A DNA stretch of 24,675 bases from Bacteroidota bacterium (lineage in GTDB: Bacteria > Bacteroidota > Bacteroidia > NS11-12g > UBA955): the NCBI GenBank assembly GCA_027488495.1, contig JAIYBO010000048.1:1-24675 (forward strand), in the 5' to 3' direction. Every line of letters starts with the position of its first letter. The first letter of the stretch is position 1. Below are positions 8,163 through 15,683 of the stretch, piece by piece. The notes under the pieces are model-generated. The model did no database searches and was not told the DNA's origin. It was given only the letters and a program-made list of their open reading frames with translations. Position numbers and translations under genes: made by a program.

Positions 8163-9059
8163 TCAAAGATTTTGATGGAAAATTTCCCAAGCCGCTTCGG
8201 CCTGTTTTTGTAGCATATATCTGCCGTTCATCACTGTTGCGCCCTGATTGATACAATGTTTCATGAAGGCCGTGGTTTCAGGGTTGTAGATCAGATCAAT
8301 GGCCCAATGGGTGTGATTCAATTGCTCAAAGGGGAAGTCAATGCAATCTTGTATGTTTGGCCACATGCCCACGGGCGTGGTTTGAATGATTAATGCGTGA
8401 TTGGGGATTGGTGTATCGAGCGAAATGTCTTCATTCAAATGAATGTCTATTTGGTTGATTACTTTGCCGCGATGCCAAGTTTGATTTGGGATATGTTGCT
8501 GGTTTAGGACATATCTCACGGCCTTGGCACTGCCGCCGTTACCAAGTATGATGGCGAATTGGGGATAAACGTGGTTTGGATTGTTCGATGCGTCCGGCAT
8601 GCCATTTTGAGTGGTTGTGCTCTGACTGATAGCGATTGTTTGCTCCAATGATTTTTCGAAGCCAATCACATCCGTGTTATGTCCCACCAAATAGGGCTTT
8701 TGGGTGTTTGTGTTGTATTGAATCACCACGCTGTTTACCGCCTGCAAGTGATGCGCCGCAGGGGATAGTTCATCGAGATATGGGATGATGGCGGTTTTGT
8801 GGGGTACGGTGACGTTGAAACCCACCAAGGGTGAGGGATTGTTGATTTCAGACCCTAGCCAATTATTGAACTGGGTTAAATCGGGCAGATCGAAAAGTTG
8901 ATAGTCGGCCGAGCCGAAACGTTCAGATAGAGATTTACTGTCGATTTGAGCCTGTGCTTGGAAATGCTGCTCAAAAAACTTCGCAAAAATTTCAGGTGAT
9001 TTGGAGTGCGCAACGGGGTGTCCAATCAAACCCAATCGAAAAGACTTTTGCATTGGCAT
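8163..9059 (-). CDS. aroE: Shikimate dehydrogenase
   Basis: The 298-residue enzyme reduces 3-dehydroshikimate to shikimate with NADPH in aromatic amino acid synthesis. It shows the substrate-binding SKS (residues 19-21), NVTVPHK with the catalytic lysine (K88), HNTD with the catalytic aspartate (D130), the dinucleotide-binding loop GNGGSAKA (173-180), then QTTPVGMWP and a C-terminal NGRYMLQKQAEAAW helix. Residues about 141-166 form a Ser/Thr/Asn-rich insertion between the catalytic and cofactor domains that looks longer than usual. The start could equally be the second ATG two codons later (9053). It begins 27 bases after the DedA-family gene on the same strand, so the two are probably co-transcribed. 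Confidence 0.93.
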   Translation of the reverse strand: MPMQKSFRLGLIGHPVAHSKSPEIFAKFFEQHFQAQAQIDSKSLSERFGSADYQLFDLPDLTQFNNWLGSEINNPSPLVGFNVTVPHKTAIIPYLDELSPAAHHLQAVNSVVIQYNTNTQKPYLVGHNTDVIGFEKSLEQTIAISQSTTTQNGMPDASNNPNHVYPQFAIILGNGGSAKAVRYVLNQQHIPNQTWHRGKVINQIDIHLNEDISLDTPIPNHALIIQTTPVGMWPNIQDCIDFPFEQLNHTHWAIDLIYNPETTAFMKHCINQGATVMNGRYMLQKQAEAAWEIFHQNL

Positions 9060-9086
9060 GGGTGATTGGATGGTTTGTGGAGGCTG

Positions 9087-9740
9087 TTATTTGCTGAATT
9101 TGGCTTTCACGGCATTGTACAAAATGGGCAGAAGAGAAATGCCAATGATGCCAAAAACCACCGTTTCGAAGTGGTCGTGGACCCAAGGAATAGATCCCAA
9201 CAGATAACCCAACGTGGTGATGCTCGTTACCCAAAGTATCGCTCCTGCAATGCAATATCCGATGAACTTTTTGTATGTCATTGAGCCAAGGCCTGCGGCA
9301 AATGGGGCGAAAGTTCTCACGATGGGAACAAATCGGGCCATGATGAGTGTGTAGCCACCATGTTTTTCGTAAAACGATTCGGTTTGTTCGAGGTATTCGC
9401 GTTTGAGGAGTTTCCACTTGAGGTCGAAAACCTTAATGCCCAGTTTTGATCCGATGAAATAATTGGTATTGTCGCCAAGTAACGCAGCCACGATGAGCAA
9501 GGGTATCAAAACAAAAATGTTCAATGGATGTCCGTCCATGGCGGCAATAGACCCTGCAGCAAACAAAAGGGAGTCGCCGGGGAGCAGTGGCATGACCACC
9601 AGTCCTGTTTCAATGAAAACTATGGCGAATAAAATGAGGTAGGTGAGGTTTTTGTATTCTCCCACCAGGTAATTCAATTTATCATCGAGGTGCAATAGCC
9701 AATCTTTGGCAAAATCAAGGATGGAAATCAGTGTCATCAT
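9087..9740 (-). CDS. DedA-family inner-membrane protein
   Basis: This 217-residue polytopic protein has the DedA (VTT/SNARE-associated) signatures: an acidic and Gly/Pro segment ETGLVVMPLLPGDSLLF near residues 44-60 and FVPIVRTFAPFAAG near 137-150, whose arginine is typical of the family. DedA proteins act in membrane homeostasis, some as flippases for undecaprenyl phosphate or phospholipids; which applies here cannot be said. The start may be the first or second of two consecutive ATGs (9740 or 9737). A near-consensus -7 box (TAAAATTG, 9748-9755) ends 7 bases upstream. It is divergent from the small lipoprotein gene and followed closely by aroE. Confidence 0.9.
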   Translation of the reverse strand: MMTLISILDFAKDWLLHLDDKLNYLVGEYKNLTYLILFAIVFIETGLVVMPLLPGDSLLFAAGSIAAMDGHPLNIFVLIPLLIVAALLGDNTNYFIGSKLGIKVFDLKWKLLKREYLEQTESFYEKHGGYTLIMARFVPIVRTFAPFAAGLGSMTYKKFIGYCIAGAILWVTSITTLGYLLGSIPWVHDHFETVVFGIIGISLLPILYNAVKAKFSK

Positions 9741-9790
9741 TCAACTGCAATTTTACAACAAGCGCATGATGGGATTGATATCTCAAAGTG

Positions 9791-9798
9791 TATATTTG
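9791..9798 (+). promoter_or_regulatory. -7 promoter box of the small lipoprotein gene
   Basis: TATATTTG matches the TAnnTTTG consensus exactly and is followed 6 bases later by the ATG at 9805. No TTG is seen at the usual -33 spacing. Its position favours the upstream ATG (9805) over the one at 9817. Confidence 0.5.
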
Positions 9799-9804
9799 TG
9801 TTAA

Positions 9805-9942
9805 ATGCAAAAAATTATGAAGTTTGGCCATCCAATTGGGAAATTTTGTTTGATGTTGTTGGTGATTTGTGTGGGTTTGGCGGTGCAGGGTTGTGGATCT
9901 GCCAAACGGGGTCATGTGAAGGCCAAAAATACCGGTTGTAAC
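9805..9942 (+). CDS. Small lipoprotein, 45 residues, possibly frameshifted at its C-terminus
   Basis: The ORF encodes a signal peptide with a hydrophobic core (CLMLLVICVGLAV) ending in a lipobox-like AVQGC (Cys30), so the product should be a very small lipid-anchored protein. After the Cys the frame reads GSCQTGSCEGQKYRL and stops. Reading one base later from 9902 gives instead AKRGHVKAKNTGCNCGF with a stop at 9953-9955, which looks more like the basic, Cys-tipped tail of small Bacteroidetes lipoproteins. So either the short frame is right or one T near 9899-9901 is an insertion. A perfect promoter box precedes the ATG. I do not recognise the family; function unknown. Confidence 0.5.
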
Positions 9943-10063
9943 TGCGGTTTTTAACGGGATTGATTGATGTTGAGCGATTTAATGCGTTGAAAGTTCAACA
10001 AAAATGATCGTGAATGATGCATCTTTCTTGGTGTATCATTGGGGTAATGTGCCCTATCTTGAC

Positions 10064-10071
10064 TAATTTTG
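10064..10071 (+). promoter_or_regulatory. Promoter of ahcY, which fixes its start codon
   Basis: TAATTTTG (followed by C) matches the -7 consensus; a TTG at 10039-10041 lies 22 bases upstream, within the allowed spacing. The box ends 14 bases before the ATG at 10086. It falls inside an upstream in-frame extension that could open at 10014, so the extension would not be on the transcript and the shorter protein is the real one. Confidence 0.65.
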
Positions 10072-10085
10072 CGCAAAATTTAACA

Positions 10086-11399
10086 ATGACAACGCAATCT
10101 ACATACGTTCCTTACAAAGTAAAAGACATCTCATTGGCAGAATGGGGTAGGAAAGAAATTAAAATGGCCGAGGCTGAAATGCCTGGTTTGATGGCACTTC
10201 GCGCCGAATTTGGTGCGTCCAAGCCATTGGCAGGTGCTCGTATCGCGGGTTGCTTGCACATGACCATTCAAACTGCGGTTTTGATTGAAACGTTGGCTGA
10301 ATTGGGCGCTGAGGTGACTTGGAGCTCATGCAACATTTTCTCAACCCAAGATCACGCGGCTGCTGCAATTGCTGCTGCGGGTATTTCTGTATATGCTTGG
10401 AAAGGTCAGAACGAAGAGGAATTTGATTGGTGTATCGAACAGACTTTGCATTTTGGTGAAGGCCAACAGCCTTTGAATATGATTTTGGATGATGGTGGAG
10501 ATTTGACCAACATGGTGTTCGACAAATACCCTGAGTTGATTTCTGGTATCAAAGGATTGAGCGAAGAAACTACTACTGGTGTACACCGTTTGTATGAGCG
10601 TATGGCGAAAGGCACTTTGCACATCCCTGCGATCAACGTAAACGATAGCGTAACCAAGAGCAAATTTGATAACAAATACGGTTGTAAAGAGAGTTTGGTT
10701 GATGCCATTCGCAGAGCAACCGACGTGATGATGGCCGGTAAAGTGGCTGTTGTTTGTGGATATGGCGATGTAGGAAAAGGTTCTGCCGATTCTTTGCGCG
10801 GTGCAGGTGCACGTGTGATGGTAACAGAAATCGATCCGATTTGTGCTTTGCAAGCGGCGATGGACGGTTACCACGTGGTACACATCGACAAAGCCATCCC
10901 TCAAGCGAACATCGTTGTAACTGCGACAGGTAACTGTAACATTGTTACTGCGAAGCATTTCGAATCGATGAAAGATAAGACCATCGTTTGTAACATCGGT
11001 CACTTCGACAATGAAATCGATATGGCTTGGTTGAATCAAAACCATGGTGCCACCAAATACACCATCAAACCACAGGTTGATGTATACAACTTGAACGGCA
11101 ACGAAATCATCGTATTGGCTGAAGGTCGTTTGGTGAACTTGGGTTGTGCGATGGGTCACCCTAGCTTTGTGATGAGTAATAGCTTCACCAACCAAACTTT
11201 GGCTCAGTTGGAATTGTGGAACAACCACGCCAGCTACAAAAATGAGGTTTACGTGTTGCCAAAGCACTTGGATGAGAAGGTAGCGAAATTGCACTTGGCG
11301 CACATCGGTGCTGAGTTGACCGAGTTAACCCAGGAGCAAGCGGATTATATCGGTGTGAATTTGAACGGTCCTTTCAAAAAGGATACTTACAGATATTGA
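10086..11399 (+). CDS. ahcY: Adenosylhomocysteinase (S-adenosylhomocysteine hydrolase)
   Basis: The 437-residue cytosolic NAD-dependent enzyme splits S-adenosylhomocysteine into adenosine and homocysteine, recycling the by-product of methylation. It shows the N-terminal YKVKDISLAEWGRKEI signature, the substrate-binding NDSVTKSKFDN (about residues 185-195), the NAD loop CGYGDVGKG (about 222-230), and the family's invariant C-terminal end with a Lys and final Tyr-Arg-Tyr (KDTYRY). Start chosen at the ATG at 10086: it matches family N-termini and lies after the promoter box, while an in-frame ATG at 10014 would add 24 unrelated residues. It is a single-gene unit ended by a long inverted repeat. 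Confidence 0.96.
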   Translation: MTTQSTYVPYKVKDISLAEWGRKEIKMAEAEMPGLMALRAEFGASKPLAGARIAGCLHMTIQTAVLIETLAELGAEVTWSSCNIFSTQDHAAAAIAAAGISVYAWKGQNEEEFDWCIEQTLHFGEGQQPLNMILDDGGDLTNMVFDKYPELISGIKGLSEETTTGVHRLYERMAKGTLHIPAINVNDSVTKSKFDNKYGCKESLVDAIRRATDVMMAGKVAVVCGYGDVGKGSADSLRGAGARVMVTEIDPICALQAAMDGYHVVHIDKAIPQANIVVTATGNCNIVTAKHFESMKDKTIVCNIGHFDNEIDMAWLNQNHGATKYTIKPQVDVYNLNGNEIIVLAEGRLVNLGCAMGHPSFVMSNSFTNQTLAQLELWNNHASYKNEVYVLPKHLDEKVAKLHLAHIGAELTELTQEQADYIGVNLNGPFKKDTYRY

Positions 11400-11435
11400 T
11401 ATGGCGAATGTCCATTCCATGTGATTGGGCATTTG

Positions 11436-11490
11436 AATCATCGAGCAAAGAAAAAGGGGGCCAAGCCCCCTTTTTCTTTGCTCGATGATT
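11436..11490. terminator. 26-bp perfect-stem inverted repeat, probable bidirectional terminator
   Basis: Positions 11436-11461 are the exact reverse complement of 11465-11490, with a 3-base CAA loop. The stem has an A-tract followed by GGGGGC on one side and the matching GCCCCC then T-tract on the other, so it can terminate on both strands. It follows ahcY (ends 11399) and faces the convergent membrane-protein gene (ends 11628). It has the same arm length and layout as the palindrome at 4638-4689. The rest of the gap to 11627 shows nothing I can assign. Confidence 0.85.
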
Positions 11491-11627
11491 GTGTTTAATC
11501 TATCATCTCGTGGTTGAATTGTTAATGCAGCAGGTGAGATTTATTCGTATGTTATTTGCCTATTGTCTTTAGGCTATCAATAATGATTGGAACAAATTCT
11601 TCTATTATGCTCCAACAATTCAAACAC

Positions 11628-13178
11628 TTATTGCCCAGAATTCACGTGGTATTTTTGATTATTTGCAAATCTGAAATACTTGTGATTCAATCGATGGATG
11701 GGTTGGGGTTGCTCAAAAGGCGCTCCAATGAAAAGGCTGTCGGCGATCAATTCATTGGTGGTTGGCCAATCCTTGATTTCCTCTGGCGACATGATTTTGG
11801 TGGTTCGAGTTTCTTTTAAGCCTATCAATTTTGATGCGATGGCTGTTTCGTAGCTCAATCCCCAAAGCGAGCCCTTTTGAGAAAGCGCATGGGCTATTTT
11901 TGCTTCGCTGTTATTTGGATTTACTTGATCTCCATCGGGTTGCTGAATCAACAATTTTGCTTGGGTTTGCGACTTTGCCAGATCAAAAAGAAGTTGTTTC
12001 CTTTCGGCGTAGTTTGGCAGATATTTCTGTATGCCGAGCATCATCGAAAAGGCTAAAAACCACAAGGGAATACTGATGAGTTGTTGGATGCGGGATTGTG
12101 ACTTGGTTTGGTTCTGGGCATGCTCCCCTTGTTGTTCGTGGATGTTGTTCATCGCTGCGAAGACCGATTTTTCCGAGTTCCACTGATAAAGGCCAATCGA
12201 TAGCATGCCGATGACCGCAACGGGGTAGAAGAATTTCTCCATGTTGATGTGTGCATCGCCTTGGGAATAAATCAAAAGAGAGGCCAGGGTATCGACCAGA
12301 AATATCGCAAAGTAAAGGACCGTGTAGATGCGCCATGGTTTGAGCAATCCAACGATCAAACAAACGATGGCCGTTGCCGCGGGAATGAAAAACCAGGCGG
12401 CGTGAAAGAGGTAGTTTACGCTAAACAGGTTTGCAAATTGCGTGAAATTTTGCAGGTTGGTGAGTGTGCTGTAGAGCTGCGCATCGTAAGGATTGCTCGG
12501 GGCGATGAGTTGCTTGGCGATGAATAAACCAATGAGAGCAATCGCCAGGGATAGCGTTTGTTTTAAGTTCAATTTTCGCCATCCAAACAAAGCCAAAATG
12601 GGGAGGTATAACATTCCAGCGGGGTGTGATAGCCATGTAATTGTGATCGAAATAAACAGTAGCAAGGGTAGTCGTTTCGAGTCCAAAACCATCCATTGAA
12701 TGGCGGTGATGAAGGCCAGTGTGCTGAGTCCGATTTCGCTGTAGCCAATAAAAAATGCTTCGCTGCCGCCGCAAAATATCACCAAAAAATACAACCATCG
12801 CTGGGGGCTATTTTTAAAGAAAATCCATCCGGCCCAAGCCATCAATGGGAGGATGATGTTGATGCTTTGCATGACCAAATTGATCGGTGCGCCCAAATGT
12901 GAAAGGAGCTGACCTGGCCAAACCAAAAGCTCACAAGCGATGCGGTCGTAAAACAGACTTTGGTGATTTAGAATTCTAAAAAGGGTATAGGCGCTATCGG
13001 TATGCAGCCACCTTTCGGGTCCGAGATAGACAACAACAAACAGGTATATCGGCCAAAGATATCCTTCACCTTGTTTGCCAATCCATCGATTTGCGAATCC
13101 AACACCACTGCGGCGCGGAGATTCTGCGGTGATGTGCGGTTTTTGGTCGCCCGGATTATGCTGGGAGTTCGGCTTCAT
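11628..13178 (-). CDS. Polytopic membrane protein of unknown function (possibly GT-C-like)
   Basis: The 516-residue protein has a basic N-terminal tail, roughly nine to eleven hydrophobic segments between residues 40 and 380, and a soluble C-terminal part (about 390-516) rich in Gln and Asn. An Asp in a short periplasmic-type loop after the first membrane segment (WLHTDSAY, D61) is reminiscent of GT-C glycosyltransferases, which use an acidic residue in that loop, but I do not recognise the family with certainty and no sugar-transfer motif is decisive. The ATG lies inside the last codons of parE (23-bp overlap), which suggests translational coupling and co-transcription with parE. No other plausible start is seen nearby. 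Confidence 0.75.
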   Translation of the reverse strand: MKPNSQHNPGDQKPHITAESPRRSGVGFANRWIGKQGEGYLWPIYLFVVVYLGPERWLHTDSAYTLFRILNHQSLFYDRIACELLVWPGQLLSHLGAPINLVMQSINIILPLMAWAGWIFFKNSPQRWLYFLVIFCGGSEAFFIGYSEIGLSTLAFITAIQWMVLDSKRLPLLLFISITITWLSHPAGMLYLPILALFGWRKLNLKQTLSLAIALIGLFIAKQLIAPSNPYDAQLYSTLTNLQNFTQFANLFSVNYLFHAAWFFIPAATAIVCLIVGLLKPWRIYTVLYFAIFLVDTLASLLIYSQGDAHINMEKFFYPVAVIGMLSIGLYQWNSEKSVFAAMNNIHEQQGEHAQNQTKSQSRIQQLISIPLWFLAFSMMLGIQKYLPNYAERKQLLFDLAKSQTQAKLLIQQPDGDQVNPNNSEAKIAHALSQKGSLWGLSYETAIASKLIGLKETRTTKIMSPEEIKDWPTTNELIADSLFIGAPFEQPQPIHRLNHKYFRFANNQKYHVNSGQ

Positions 13179-15045
13179 CCAAAACGGTCTTCACGATTTC
13201 GGGTTCGTCGTCTTTTTCCACCACCAAATTGTCGATGATGAATTCTTGACGTTCAGGGGTGTTTTTGCCCATGTAATAATTGAGCAATTTTTCGATGTTC
13301 GATTCCTGGCTCAAGATCACTGGTTCAATGCGGATATCGGGTCCAATGAAGCCAGCAAATTCATCCGGCGAAATTTCACCGAGTCCCTTAAATCGTGTGA
13401 TTTCTGGTTTGTGTCCGAGTTTAGAAATCGCATTTTTGCGCTCTTCATCGGAATAGCAATAGATGGTTTCCTTTTTGTTTCTTACCCGGAATAGCGGGGT
13501 GCCCAAGATGTAAAGGTGTCCGTTTCTCACCAAATCTGGGAAGAATTGCAGGAAAAACGTCATCAACAGCAATCTGATGTGCATGCCATCCACGTCGGCA
13601 TCGGTGGCGATGACAATGCGGTTGTATCTGAGGTTTTCTAGGCCTTCTTCGATGTTTAGGGCATGTTGAAGTAGGTTGAATTCTTCGTTTTCGTAAACGA
13701 TTTTCTTTTTCAGTCCGTAGCAATTCAGCGGTTTACCACGTAAGCTAAACACGGCCTGCAAGTTGGGGTTTCGGCTTTTGGTGATGGATCCGCTGGCGCT
13801 ATCTCCCTCGGTGATGAATAGGGTGGTTTCGAAACGCACATCAGATTTGGGATCTGTGAGGTGGGTTTTGCAATCCCTCAATTTTTTGTTGTGTAAGTTG
13901 GCGCGCTTGGCTCTTTCCTTGGCCAATTTCTGCACCCCAGCCATGTCTTTTCGTTCGCGTTCGTTTTGCAGAATTTTTTTCAGCAGGGCTTCGGCGGCGG
14001 TGGGGTTTTTGTGCAGGTAATCGTCAACATTTTTCTTCACGAAGTCCAACATCGCCGTTTTGATCGACGGTCCATCTGGTCCCATGTCGGAGCTACCCAA
14101 TTTTGTCTTGGTTTGGCTCTCAAAAACGGGTTCCATGATCCGTATGCTAATGGCTGCGGTGATGGATGCGCGGATATCTGTGGCGTCGAATTCTTTTTTA
14201 TAGAACTCTCGAATGGTTTTTACGAAGGCTTCGCGGAAGGCGGCCAAGTGAGTACCCCCTTGTGTGGTGTATTGGCCGTTTACGAAGGAATAGTATTCTT
14301 CACCGTAAGAATCGGTGTGTGTAAAGGCGAGCTCAACGTCATCGTTTTTGACATGGATAACGGGGTAGAGTGCGGCTTCGGGAGTGACTTTGTGTTCCAA
14401 CAAATCGAGCAAACCTCTGCGGGAGGCATAGCTTTCTCCGTTGAATTTGATGGTAAGGGCGGCGTTGAGGTAGGTGTAGTTTTTGATTTGCTCTCTCAAA
14501 AATTCACTGATGAAGCGATAGTTTTTGAAGATGCTGGCATCGGGTTCGAATACCATCATGGTGCCATTGGGCTCTGTGGTATCAGTTTCGGGGGCATCTA
14601 CGATGAGTTCACCCCTTTCAAATTCGGCCCGTTTGGTTCTCCCATCACGGAAACTCTGCACCACGAAGTAGTTTGACAGTGCGTTTACGGCTTTGGTACC
14701 TACACCATTCAATCCAACCGATTTTTGGAAGGCTTTGGAATCGTATTTACCACCGGTGTTGATTTTGGATACACAATCGATGACCTTTCCTAGTGGAATT
14801 CCACGTCCCCAATCTCGGATGGTTACGCGCTTATCGTCGATGGTGATTTCGATGCGTTTTCCATTGCCCATGACGTGTTCGTCGATGGAGTTGTCAACGA
14901 TTTCTTTCACCAGCACGTAGATGCCATCGTCGGCGGCGGTGCCATCGCCCAATTTACCAATGTACATCCCTGGGCGCAGGCGGATGTGCTCTTTCCAGTC
15001 TAGACTTCTGATTTCGTCTTCGGTATACCTTGCCACTTCGCTCAT
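13156..15045 (-). CDS. parE: DNA topoisomerase IV subunit B (ParE)
   Basis: This 629-residue ATPase subunit decatenates daughter chromosomes together with ParC. The GHKL ATPase domain shows EIVDNSIDEH with the catalytic glutamate (residues 48-57), DWGRGIP (78-84) and GLNGVGTKAVN (111-121). The TOPRIM domain follows, with FITEGDSASGS (about 408-418) and DADVDGMHIR (about 482-491) for magnesium binding. The N-terminal SLDWKEHIRLRPGMYIG is typical of ParE rather than GyrB in this phylum, and the length fits. The usual partner parC is not adjacent: the next gene downstream is the membrane protein that overlaps its last 23 bases. It is divergent from a lipoprotein gene, with 72 bp between starts. 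Confidence 0.95.
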   Translation of the reverse strand: MSEVARYTEDEIRSLDWKEHIRLRPGMYIGKLGDGTAADDGIYVLVKEIVDNSIDEHVMGNGKRIEITIDDKRVTIRDWGRGIPLGKVIDCVSKINTGGKYDSKAFQKSVGLNGVGTKAVNALSNYFVVQSFRDGRTKRAEFERGELIVDAPETDTTEPNGTMMVFEPDASIFKNYRFISEFLREQIKNYTYLNAALTIKFNGESYASRRGLLDLLEHKVTPEAALYPVIHVKNDDVELAFTHTDSYGEEYYSFVNGQYTTQGGTHLAAFREAFVKTIREFYKKEFDATDIRASITAAISIRIMEPVFESQTKTKLGSSDMGPDGPSIKTAMLDFVKKNVDDYLHKNPTAAEALLKKILQNERERKDMAGVQKLAKERAKRANLHNKKLRDCKTHLTDPKSDVRFETTLFITEGDSASGSITKSRNPNLQAVFSLRGKPLNCYGLKKKIVYENEEFNLLQHALNIEEGLENLRYNRIVIATDADVDGMHIRLLLMTFFLQFFPDLVRNGHLYILGTPLFRVRNKKETIYCYSDEERKNAISKLGHKPEITRFKGLGEISPDEFAGFIGPDIRIEPVILSQESNIEKLLNYYMGKNTPERQEFIIDNLVVEKDDEPEIVKTVLDEAELPA

Positions 15046-15050
15046 AAATA

Positions 15051-15058
15051 CAATATTA
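15051..15058 (-). promoter_or_regulatory. Promoter of parE with -7 box 5 bases from the ATG
   Basis: The minus strand reads TAATATTG, one mismatch from TAnnTTTG, with a TTG at 15077-15079 (18-base spacing). The box ends 5 bases before the parE ATG, predicting a leaderless or nearly leaderless transcript. Confidence 0.45.
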
Positions 15059-15105
15059 GTGTATGGAAAGTAATGGCAATGCCCGAGTTTTTCACATCAT
15101 TGACT

Positions 15106-15113
15106 TATTTTCG
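15106..15113 (+). promoter_or_regulatory. -7 box of the lipoprotein-moa gene cluster
   Basis: TATTTTCG (then C) differs from the TAnnTTTG consensus at one base and ends 4 bases before the ATG at 15118. The same TTCG variant occurs before the TauE/SafE gene. No TTG at -33 is found. Its position supports the ATG at 15118 over an in-frame start at 15073, which would lie upstream of the transcript. Confidence 0.4.
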
Positions 15114-15117
15114 CAAT

Positions 15118-15651
15118 ATGAAATTTCAGGGCTTGATTTGGGCGATGTTGTTGGTGGTGGGATGTACTTCTAAAATTGATCGTGATTTGGAAAAGGTGAA
15201 GGATTACCAGGCGATGATTGTGCCCAAGGTTCAGTGGGAAAAAATTCCCGATTCGGCGCACGTGGCGTTGATGACTTTTGCCAAAGCACATCCGGAATAC
15301 AAGCACAGCAGCGATTTTGTTTACGTGTGTACCAAGTTGGTGGAGCGACAGGGTATGAATTTCAAAGCGGCGGAGTATAGCGAGTATTACATCGAACAGT
15401 TCAAGCCATTGGGTAAACCTTTGATGGAAATGTTGGTGGTTGCGGCACATTACTATGAGCAGGGCGGGGTGATGGACAAGGCGTTGAAATACTATCAGCG
15501 TTTGGCCAAGGAATTTGCCAATGAAGAGGTTGGTAAACAGGCGGTTGTGATGATCGATATGATCAGTTTGGGTTTAACAACGCCAGAGGCTCAAATGGAA
15601 TATGTGATGAAAAAGGCGGCGCAGCGAGATAGTTTGTCCAAATCACACTGA
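15118..15651 (+). CDS. Helical (TPR-like) lipoprotein of unknown function
   Basis: The 177-residue protein begins with a lipoprotein signal (hydrophobic LIWAMLLVV, lipobox VVGC, Cys16). The mature part is helical, with pairs of helices such as residues about 85-105 and a segment YYEQGGVMDKALKYYQRLAKEF that looks like a tetratricopeptide-type repeat. It should sit on the inner leaflet of the outer membrane or on the inner membrane as a protein-interaction scaffold; partner unknown. I chose 15118 because the longer frame from 15073 would bury the signal peptide. It precedes moaA by 32 bases and is probably co-transcribed with the Moco cluster, although no link in function is evident. Confidence 0.75.
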   Translation: MKFQGLIWAMLLVVGCTSKIDRDLEKVKDYQAMIVPKVQWEKIPDSAHVALMTFAKAHPEYKHSSDFVYVCTKLVERQGMNFKAAEYSEYYIEQFKPLGKPLMEMLVVAAHYYEQGGVMDKALKYYQRLAKEFANEEVGKQAVVMIDMISLGLTTPEAQMEYVMKKAAQRDSLSKSH

Positions 15652-15683
15652 TGCAGGCTTTGTTGTTGGGGGCGGTATAGGCG

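Noticed and set aside
10005..10063. Possible SAH riboswitch or other leader element before ahcY (imperfect AATGATGCA...TGTATCATT pairing)
   Set aside because: The pairing lies upstream of the predicted -7 box, so it is not in the transcript, and no riboswitch core is seen.
10341..11303. Long minus-strand ORF of 320 codons opposite ahcY
   Set aside because: It lies wholly antisense to a clear SAH hydrolase, its translation has no recognisable domain and is of a low-complexity, shadow-like composition.
11556..11819. Plus-strand ORF of 87 codons after ahcY
   Set aside because: It opens with a non-ATG codon, runs antisense into the 516-residue membrane protein gene and has no protein features.
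13966..14676. 236-codon plus-strand ORF opposite parE
   Set aside because: Antisense shadow of a well-conserved gene; Phe/Gly/Val-rich without domain features.
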